From: an uncultured Faecalibacterium sp. | Lineage (GTDB): Bacteria; Bacillota; Clostridia; Oscillospirales; Ruminococcaceae | Length of the DNA: 38,477 bases | Direction of reading: 5' to 3' | Assembly: GCA_937907025.1 (NCBI GenBank) | Contig: CALESJ010000018.1 | Span: forward strand, 1 to 38,477 | In this document: positions 7,993-13,982 of the stretch, piece by piece | Numbering within the stretch: the first letter of the stretch is position 1 | Layout of the letters: every line of letters begins with the position of its first letter | Notes under the pieces: model-generated | Told to the model about the DNA's origin: nothing | Seen by the model: the letters and a program-made list of their open reading frames with translations, nothing else | Database searches by the model: none | Program-made: the position numbers and the translations under genes

Positions 7993-9303
7993 ATGAGCGA
8001 ACGGAACTATGCCACCCAGATGGAGGCGGCGCGCAAGGGCATCGTGACCCCGCAGATGGAGGTCGTGGCCAAAAAGGAACGCATGACGGTGGAAGAGCTG
8101 ATGCCGCTGGTGGCCTCGGGCAAGGTGGTCATCCCGGCCAACAAGAACCACACCTGCCTGGACCCCGAAGGCGTGGGCTCCATGCTGCGCACCAAGATCA
8201 ACGTGAACCTGGGCGTTTCCCGGGACTGCAAGGACTATGACGTGGAGATGCAGAAGGTGATGGAGGCGGTCAAACTGGGCGGTGAGGCCATCATGGACCT
8301 GTCCAGCCACGGCAACACCCAGCCTTTCCGCCGGAAACTGACCCATGAATGCCCCGCCATGATCGGCACCGTGCCGGTGTATGACAGCGTCATCCACTAC
8401 CAGCGGGACCTGGATACCCTGAGCGCCAAGGACTTCATCGACGTGGTGCGGCTGCATGCCCAGGACGGCGTGGACTTCGTCACCCTGCACTGCGGCATCA
8501 CCCGCAAGACCATCGACCAGATCCGCAAGCACAAGCGCAAGATGAACATCGTTTCCCGCGGTGGGTCCCTGGTCTTTGCCTGGATGTGCATGACCGGCCA
8601 GGAAAACCCCTTCTATGAGTATTTCGACGAGATCCTGGACATCTGCCGGGAATACGATGTGACCATCTCCCTGGGGGACGCCTGCCGTCCCGGCTGCCTG
8701 GCCGATGCCACCGATGTCTGCCAGATCGAAGAGCTGGTCCGCCTGGGTGAGCTGACCAAGCGCGCCTGGGAGAAGGACGTGCAGGTCATGGTGGAAGGCC
8801 CCGGCCATGTGCCCATGGACCAGATCGCCGCCAACATGAAGGTGCAGCAGTCCATCTGCATGGGCGCTCCCTTCTATGTGCTGGGTCCTCTGGTCACCGA
8901 TATCGCGCCCGGCTACGACCACATCACCGCCGCCATCGGCGGGGCCATTGCGGCCATGAACGGCGCGGCTTTCCTGTGCTATGTCACCCCCGCCGAGCAC
9001 CTGGCCCTGCCCAATGTGGAGGACGTGAAGCAGGGTATCATCGCCAGCAAGATCGCCGCCCACGCCGCCGACATTGCCAAGGGCGTGCGCGGTGCCCGGG
9101 AGATGGACGACAAGATGGGGGATGCCCGCCGTGCCCTGGACTGGGAAGCCCAGTGGGCCTGCGCCCTGGACCCCGAAACCGCTAAGGCCATCCGGGCGGA
9201 CCGCTCCCCCGAACACGAGGACACCTGCTCCATGTGCGGCAAGTTCTGCGCCGTGCGCAGCATGAACAAGGCCCTCAACGGCGAACATATCGACATTCTG
9301 TAA
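7993..9303 (+). CDS. thiC: Phosphomethylpyrimidine synthase
   Basis: A 436-aa radical SAM enzyme that rearranges aminoimidazole ribotide into HMP phosphate. The C-terminus carries the ThiC cluster motif CSMCGKFC (CX2CX4C). Other family stretches are VNLGVSRDC, DLSSHGN, HCGITRK and VEGPGHVPMDQI. The length is that of the shorter bacterial form, lacking the long N-terminal domain of E. coli ThiC. AAAAGGAG precedes the ATG. It is the last gene of the operon, closed by a strong terminator 23 bases downstream. Its presence without thiazole-synthesis genes shows that only the pyrimidine half is made from this cluster. Confidence 0.96.
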   Translation: MSERNYATQMEAARKGIVTPQMEVVAKKERMTVEELMPLVASGKVVIPANKNHTCLDPEGVGSMLRTKINVNLGVSRDCKDYDVEMQKVMEAVKLGGEAIMDLSSHGNTQPFRRKLTHECPAMIGTVPVYDSVIHYQRDLDTLSAKDFIDVVRLHAQDGVDFVTLHCGITRKTIDQIRKHKRKMNIVSRGGSLVFAWMCMTGQENPFYEYFDEILDICREYDVTISLGDACRPGCLADATDVCQIEELVRLGELTKRAWEKDVQVMVEGPGHVPMDQIAANMKVQQSICMGAPFYVLGPLVTDIAPGYDHITAAIGGAIAAMNGAAFLCYVTPAEHLALPNVEDVKQGIIASKIAAHAADIAKGVRGAREMDDKMGDARRALDWEAQWACALDPETAKAIRADRSPEHEDTCSMCGKFCAVRSMNKALNGEHIDIL

Positions 9304-9326
9304 AACTCTCCGTTTACTGAAACAGA

Positions 9327-9370
9327 AAGGACCCCGTTCACCGGCTGCCTGCCGGAGGACGGGGTCCTTT
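9327..9370 (+). terminator. Terminator of the thi operon
   Basis: A perfect 11-bp stem, AAGGACCCCGT (9327-9337) with ACGGGGTCCTT (9359-9369). An internal CCGGC/GCCGG hairpin forms the loop, and a short T tract follows. Confidence 0.8.
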
Positions 9371-9385
9371 CCATATTACAGAACG

Positions 9386-10195
9386 TTACAGCGTCAGCTC
9401 CACCCCGCTGTGCAGGGCGCGCAGACGGTCGCCCATGATTTCCTGCATCCGCTCCTGGGCGGGGCGGCCGGTGCAGTGCCCGGTGTAAAACAGGCTTTTG
9501 TGTTTCAGCAGGGCGCGGGCGGTGTCTTCAATGACCTGCCATTCTTCGGGGGTGTAGTCGGTGCCCTTTTTCATGTGAAAGCCGCTGATGACCACATCCG
9601 GGTCCCCGCCGAAAATCTCCGCGTACCGGTCCAGGATGTTCAGGATGCCGTTGTGGGCACAGCCGGACAACAGCACCCGCTTGCCGTCGGCTTCCACCAC
9701 CAGGCATTGCTCATGGGAAAAATCGTCCTGCACCGGCACACCGTTTTCCACCACCCGCAGAGCCAGGTTGCTCTGCGGCCAGTACCGCCGCCCGGTGATG
9801 CCGCTGAACAGAACCAGCTCCTCATCCAGGCGCAGGTCCCCGTCTACAAAGCGGACCTGGGGCAGGGCAAGAATGGCCTTGTCCATGCCGATGTACTTCT
9901 CCCCGTGGTAAAAATCCCGCCCGGCGCCCCGCTGCATCCAGATGGGGGCGCCCGGGGCCAGCTGTGCCATGCGCAGCAGCCCGCCTGCGTGGTCGTAGTG
10001 CCCGTGGCTGAGCACCACCGTGTCCACAGTGGTCAGGTCGATGCCCACCGCGGCGGCGTTGTCCGCAAAGGCACCGGTAGCGCCGGTGTCCAGCACAAGA
10101 CGGTGCCGGGACGTCTGCACATACAGGCTCAACCCGTGTTCGTGGGCGCAGCCCTCGGCGCCCGGGGTGTTCTCGATGAGGGTGACGATGCGCAT
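9386..10195 (-). CDS. MBL-fold metallohydrolase
   Basis: A 269-aa metallo-beta-lactamase-fold protein. The metal-binding motif HGHYDH is at residues 64-69, with further ligand candidates in the SGCAHNG and SGFHMKKG stretches. The style (MRIVTLIEN, GLSLYV, LLDTG-type strand) matches the COG1237 group, sometimes labelled dihydropterin-aminobenzene-phosphate synthase-like. The substrate cannot be told from sequence. The start at 10195 is supported by GGAGG 9 bases upstream; the frame stays open to 10333 with no start signal. It has its own promoter and is divergent from the TRAP genes, with no operon partner. Confidence 0.88.
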   Translation of the reverse strand: MRIVTLIENTPGAEGCAHEHGLSLYVQTSRHRLVLDTGATGAFADNAAAVGIDLTTVDTVVLSHGHYDHAGGLLRMAQLAPGAPIWMQRGAGRDFYHGEKYIGMDKAILALPQVRFVDGDLRLDEELVLFSGITGRRYWPQSNLALRVVENGVPVQDDFSHEQCLVVEADGKRVLLSGCAHNGILNILDRYAEIFGGDPDVVISGFHMKKGTDYTPEEWQVIEDTARALLKHKSLFYTGHCTGRPAQERMQEIMGDRLRALHSGVELTL

Positions 10196-10234
10196 TGCCA
10201 AAACCTCCCAGTCTGAAGCGTTCACTCTATTTTC

Positions 10235-10263
10235 AGTATAGCGTACAAACCCCGTCAGAACAA
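10235..10263 (-). promoter_or_regulatory. Candidate promoter of the MBL-fold gene
   Basis: On the minus strand, TTGTTC (10258-10263), 17 bp, TATACT (10235-10240), about 40 bases before the start codon. Confidence 0.6.
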
Positions 10264-10369
10264 GATAAAAAACTGAATGCAGTCCTTTTATACCCGGCGG
10301 ATACAAAAATGACATACAAAAAACAAATCGCATTTTTAGCCACTTTTCGGCTGGACAGCGCGTAAATTG

Positions 10370-10375
10370 TATGAT
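10370..10375 (+). promoter_or_regulatory. Candidate -10 for the TRAP operon
   Basis: TATGAT at 10370-10375 in an AT-rich pocket. No good -35 at the right distance. Initiation here gives a leader of about 200 bases with a hairpin in the middle. Confidence 0.35.
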
Positions 10376-10437
10376 AAGGTTTAAGTATGAAGTTCGCCGG
10401 ACAAGCTGTGCGGCGTTCGGACCTTGTACGAAAAAAC

Positions 10438-10473
10438 GGCGGCGGTACCGTCACGGGTGCCGCCGCCCGTTTT
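10438..10473 (+). terminator. Terminator or attenuator in the dctP leader
   Basis: A 12-bp stem (10438-10449 with 10456-10467, one G-T pair) with a 6-base loop, then CGTTTTA. An A6 tract before the stem can pair with the T tract. No gene ends just upstream, so it lies inside the dctP leader if the -10 at 10370 is real. That makes attenuation possible. Confidence 0.55.
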
Positions 10474-10585
10474 ATGGTGCGGGGCAAAAAGTTCCACCGG
10501 CAGAAACAGGAGGTACATGGCCGGAATTCGCCTGCATCCGCAGGGTCCTTGTTCAAAACTAGCTATGGAAAGAAGGGCGGAGCTT

Positions 10586-11635
10586 ATGAAAAAGAGTATT
10601 CGCGCAGCATCCCTGTTGCTGGCATCCGTGATGTCCCTGGGGCTGCTGGCCGGATGCGGAGGCGCCTCCGGTTCGGACGGCCGGCAGATCATCCGCATCG
10701 GCCACAACCAGTCCACCAACCATCCCACCCACATTGCGCTGGTGAAATTTGAGGAATTCATCGAGAGCAAGCTGGGGGACAAGTATGATGTAGAAGTCTT
10801 CCCCAGTGAGCTGCTGGGTTCCCAGAATGAGATGGTCCAGCTGACCCAGACCGGCGCCATCAACTTCTGCGTGGCGTCCAACTCTCTGCTGGAAACTTTC
10901 AGCGACAACTACACCCTGTTCAACCTGCCGTATCTGTTCGCGTCCAGCACGGCGTACCATGCCGCCATGGATGATGAGAACATCACCGGCCCCATCTTTG
11001 AATCCACCAAGCAGGCCGGTTTCGAGGCCGTGACCTGGCTGGATGCGGGCACCCGCAATTTCTACACCGTAAACACCCCCATCGAAAGCCCTGCCGACCT
11101 GAAGGGCCTGAAGATCCGCGTGCAGCAGTCGCCCACCAACGTGGAAATGATGAACCTGCTGGGCGGTTCTGCCACCCCCATGGGCTTCGGTGACGTGTAC
11201 ACGGCGCTGCAGTCCAAGATCATTGACGGCGCCGAGAACAACGAACTGGCCCTGACCGATAACGGCCACGGCGACGTGTGCAAGTACTATTCCTACGATA
11301 TGCACCAGATGATCCCCGACATCCTCATCGGCAACGTGGACTTCCTGGACGGACTGAGCGACGAGGAGCGGGCCATCTTTGATGAAGGCTTCGAGCTGGT
11401 CAACCAGGTCCAGCGGGAAGAATGGGGCACTGCCGTGGAGGAAGCCAAGGACCGCGCCCAGAATGAGCAGGGCGTGCAGTTCCTGTACCCGGACACCAAG
11501 CCTTTCCAGGAAGCCTGCGAGCCCATGCACGAGGAAATGCTCGAAAAGTACCCGGACCTGAAGCCCATCTATGATGCCATCCAGGCCTACAACGAGCAGT
11601 ATCCCACCGATACCGAGGGAGGTGCTGAAGGATGA
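10586..11635 (+). CDS. dctP: TRAP transporter substrate-binding lipoprotein (DctP family)
   Basis: A 349-aa extracytoplasmic solute receptor of a tripartite ATP-independent periplasmic transporter. A lipoprotein signal ends in LLAGC with the lipid-anchored cysteine at residue 24. Family features follow: the IRIGHNQSTNHPTH start, TWLDAGTRNFYT, LKGLKIRVQQSP (with the conserved arginine that grips a carboxylate) and AENNELAL. A dicarboxylate or sugar-acid substrate is usual for the family; which one is not readable here. The ATG at 10586 is preceded by AGAAGGGCGG. It overlaps dctQ by 4 bases (ATGA). Confidence 0.93.
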   Translation: MKKSIRAASLLLASVMSLGLLAGCGGASGSDGRQIIRIGHNQSTNHPTHIALVKFEEFIESKLGDKYDVEVFPSELLGSQNEMVQLTQTGAINFCVASNSLLETFSDNYTLFNLPYLFASSTAYHAAMDDENITGPIFESTKQAGFEAVTWLDAGTRNFYTVNTPIESPADLKGLKIRVQQSPTNVEMMNLLGGSATPMGFGDVYTALQSKIIDGAENNELALTDNGHGDVCKYYSYDMHQMIPDILIGNVDFLDGLSDEERAIFDEGFELVNQVQREEWGTAVEEAKDRAQNEQGVQFLYPDTKPFQEACEPMHEEMLEKYPDLKPIYDAIQAYNEQYPTDTEGGAEG

Positions 11636-12120
11636 AAGCCCTGAGAAATGTGCTGACCAAGGCGCTGAACGTGCTGGCCGGCGTCAGCTTTATCGCCATG
11701 GTCCTGCTGACCTGCTGGCAGGTCTTTACCCGTTACGTCTTGCAGAACCCGTCCTCCTGGTCGGAGGAGCTGGTTTCCTATCTGTTCGCCTGGGCCAGCC
11801 TGCTGGGGGCCTCCCTCATTACCGGGGAGCGCGGCCATATGAATATTCCCATCCTGGTGGACCGCATGAGCCTGCCGGTGCAGAAAGCCCTGAATGTCTT
11901 CGGTGAACTCATCGCCTTTGCCTTCTCGGGCATCATCCTGGTGTACGGCGGCATTGAGATTTCTCAGCTGGCCATGGGCCAGATGACCTCGTCCCTGGGC
12001 GTGGCCGTGGGTGTGTTCTATGTGGTCATGCCTCTGTGCGGTGTGCTCAACATGATTTATACCGTCCTGAATATCGTGGATATCTGCAAGGGCGGGACCG
12101 AAGAAAAGAAGGAGGCGTAA
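11632..12120 (+). CDS. dctQ: TRAP transporter small permease (DctQ family)
   Basis: A 162-aa integral membrane protein with four predicted helices, the size and pattern of DctQ. The usual family stretch is readable as WQVFTRYVLQNPSSWSEEL, followed by GERGHMNI. It pairs with DctM in the membrane and docks the receptor. Its start overlaps the dctP stop, and dctM begins 3 bases after its own stop, so the three are co-translated. Confidence 0.92.
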   Translation: MKALRNVLTKALNVLAGVSFIAMVLLTCWQVFTRYVLQNPSSWSEELVSYLFAWASLLGASLITGERGHMNIPILVDRMSLPVQKALNVFGELIAFAFSGIILVYGGIEISQLAMGQMTSSLGVAVGVFYVVMPLCGVLNMIYTVLNIVDICKGGTEEKKEA

Positions 12121-12123
12121 GAC

Positions 12124-13425
12124 ATGGCCATTCAGTCTTTGATTATCATCGTTGTTGCGCTGGCGGTGCTTCTGGTCGTGGGCGTGCCTATCTCCTACGC
12201 CATCGGCATTTCCTCGCTGATTGCCATTCTGCAGACCGTTCCCCTGGATATTTCGGTGGTCACCGGCGCCCAGCGTATCTTCGTGGGCATGAGCAAATTC
12301 AGCCTGACCGCCATTCCGTTCTTTATCCTGGCCGGCAACTTGATGAACCAGGGCGGCATTGCCAAACGGCTGGTTGACTTCGTCATGGCGCTGCTGGGCA
12401 AGCTGCCCGGTGCGCTGCTGGTCACCAACGTGGGCGCCAACGCCCTGTTCGGTGCCATCTCCGGCTCCGCTTCCGCCGCCGCCGCTGCCGTGGGCAGCAT
12501 GGTGGAGGAAGGGGAGGAGGAGCAGGGCTACGACAAGGCCCTGTGCGCCGCCACCAACGGTGCTTCCGCCCCCTCCGGCCTGCTGATTCCCCCGTCCAAC
12601 GCCCTGATCACTTACTCCCTGGCCGCAGGCGGCACCTCGGTGGCCGCGCTGTTCCTGGCCGGCTATGTGCCCGGCATCATCTGGGCCATCGCCTGTATGG
12701 TCGTGGCGGTCATCATCGCCAAAAAGAAGGGCTACAAAGGCACCCCCGGCAAGTATGACTGGAAGAACCTGGGCCGCGCCACCCTGGCCGCCCTGCCCAG
12801 CCTGTCCCTGATCGTGGTGGTCATCGGCGGCATTGTCGGCGGCATCTTCACCGCCACCGAAGGCTCTGCCATCGCTGTGGTCTACGCCCTGATCCTGGGC
12901 ATCTGCTACCGCAACATCACCCTCAAGTCCTTCTGGAACATCGTGGTGGAAAGCGCCAAGATGAGCGGCATGGTCGTCTTCCTCATCGGCGTGTCCAACA
13001 TTCTGGGCTGGGTCATGGCCTTCACCCAGATCCCGCAGGCCATCTCCGAGGCGCTGCTGGGTGTGACCACCAACCCCATCCTGATCCTGCTCATCATGAA
13101 TGTGATCCTGCTGGTGGCCGGTACCTTCATGGACGTTACCCCTGCCATCCTCATCTTCACCCCGCTGTTCCTGCCCATCGTCAAGACCTTTGGCATGGAC
13201 CCGGTGCAGTTCGGCCTGATCCTAGTGTACAACCTGTGCATCGGCAACATCACCCCGCCCGTGGGCAACACCCTGTTTGTGGCCATCAAGGTGGGCCGTT
13301 CCAGCCTGTCCAAGGTCATGCCCTATATGCTGGCCTACTATGTGGCCATTCTGGTGGGCCTGCTGCTGGTGACCTATGTGCCGTTCATCAGCCTGGGTCT
13401 GCCCCAGGTGGCCGGACTGCTGTAA
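12124..13425 (+). CDS. dctM: TRAP transporter large permease (DctM family)
   Basis: A 433-aa membrane protein with about twelve helices, the ion-coupled transport subunit. Conserved features: IPFFILAGNLMNQGGI, SGSASAAAAAVGS, the NGASAPSGLLIPPSN segment and the C-terminal NLCIGNITPPVGNTLF. AAGGAGGCG at the end of dctQ serves as its ribosome site. It is the last gene of the operon and is followed by an 18-bp hairpin. Confidence 0.95.
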   Translation: MAIQSLIIIVVALAVLLVVGVPISYAIGISSLIAILQTVPLDISVVTGAQRIFVGMSKFSLTAIPFFILAGNLMNQGGIAKRLVDFVMALLGKLPGALLVTNVGANALFGAISGSASAAAAAVGSMVEEGEEEQGYDKALCAATNGASAPSGLLIPPSNALITYSLAAGGTSVAALFLAGYVPGIIWAIACMVVAVIIAKKKGYKGTPGKYDWKNLGRATLAALPSLSLIVVVIGGIVGGIFTATEGSAIAVVYALILGICYRNITLKSFWNIVVESAKMSGMVVFLIGVSNILGWVMAFTQIPQAISEALLGVTTNPILILLIMNVILLVAGTFMDVTPAILIFTPLFLPIVKTFGMDPVQFGLILVYNLCIGNITPPVGNTLFVAIKVGRSSLSKVMPYMLAYYVAILVGLLLVTYVPFISLGLPQVAGLL

Positions 13426-13462
13426 TCCGACCTTACTGCCGCACAGCGGCATTTCGCACAAA

Positions 13463-13503
13463 ACAGAGAGAGGGGACACCAAAACGGTGTCCCCTCTCTC
13501 TGT
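13463..13503. terminator. Bidirectional terminator after dctM
   Basis: A perfect 18-bp inverted repeat (13463-13480 with 13486-13503) around AAAAC. On the minus strand the stem is followed by TTTTG, so it can also end the converging small gene. Confidence 0.82.
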
Positions 13504-13507
13504 CATT

Positions 13508-13708
13508 TCAGGCGTTGTGATAAACCCACTCTCCGCTGCCGGCTTCGGTTTCTTCGTACCATCCGGCGGTTTCGGTGCTGCAGGTCAGGTCCACCACCCG
13601 GGTGCGCCGCACCGGGCGCCCGGTAAGCAGGGCAAAAAGCAGGATCACCGAAAATACCAGAAAAGCCAGGCTGGCCAGGTTCCGTTTGGCGGCAGATTGG
13701 TTGCTCAT
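13508..13708 (-). CDS. Small single-helix membrane protein, unknown function
   Basis: A 66-aa protein I do not recognise. The basic N-terminus (residues 1-10) and a hydrophobic helix (about 11-30, rich in Leu, Phe and Val) are followed by a polar C-terminal tail of about 35 residues ending WVYHNA. The layout suggests the tail is outside the cell. AAAGG lies about 9 bases before the ATG. It converges with dctM and is divergent from the fusion reductase; nothing ties it to either. The case for a real gene rests on the ribosome site, the clean helix and the good terminator. Confidence 0.6.
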   Translation of the reverse strand: MSNQSAAKRNLASLAFLVFSVILLFALLTGRPVRRTRVVDLTCSTETAGWYEETEAGSGEWVYHNA

Positions 13709-13824
13709 AACAATCCCTTTCCTTTCTGCAACGGCAGTACGCCGGAAGTTTTCTTTTGGATGTTACCCAGCATACCGGGGCCATGTATCGGGAATGTATC
13801 GGCAAAACAAGATTTTCCTTTCAA

Positions 13825-13864
13825 TATAATCGGAATTTATTTGGGTATAATCGGAATTTATTTG
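13825..13864 (+). repeat. Two 19-bp direct repeats, 21-bp period, before the fusion reductase
   Basis: TATAATCGGAATTTATTTG occurs at 13825-13843 and again, without mismatch, at 13846-13864. The period is 21 bp, two helical turns, so a regulator would meet both on the same face. The second copy abuts the -35 region of the promoter candidate. Such placement suits an operator pair. Confidence 0.75.
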
Positions 13865-13890
13865 TGTTTTTTTCCTGTTTGCGGTATGAT
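13862..13890 (+). promoter_or_regulatory. Candidate promoter of the fusion reductase
   Basis: TTGTGT (13862-13867), 17 bp, TATGAT (13885-13890). The -35 overlaps the end of the second direct repeat, and a palindrome lies just past the expected start. Confidence 0.55.
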
Positions 13891-13904
13891 AAATGTGACA
13901 TAAA

Positions 13905-13925
13905 ATGCCGGGGTATGCCCGGTAT
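13905..13925 (+). promoter_or_regulatory. Palindrome at the start of the fusion-reductase transcript
   Basis: ATGCCGGGGTATGCCCGGTAT contains CCGGG and CCCGG around GTATG, flanked by AT and TAT. It lies within about 30 bases of the predicted transcription start. The G/C tract with flanking TAT is reminiscent of operators of the CsoR/CstR family, some of which sense persulfides. It could equally be an RNA hairpin. Confidence 0.4.
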
Positions 13926-13982
13926 TGCACTCCGATTCGGAATCAGCGGGGGCGCTGCGCCACCCCCGGGCAGGAGGTTTAC

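Noticed and set aside
7177..9288. A 703-codon open frame on the minus strand opposite thiD and thiC
   Set aside because: Residues are rich in Gly, His, Gln and Val with no domain; it mirrors the codon bias of two clear genes. Similar shadows lie at 13821-16598 (minus), 21137-23956 (plus), 28287-30551 (plus) and 31685-34459 (plus).
10438..10473. T-box-like leader before dctP
   Set aside because: GGTACC and GGTGCC near the hairpin recall a T-box antiterminator, but there is no specifier loop and no matching conserved bulge sequence, and TRAP genes are not the usual target.
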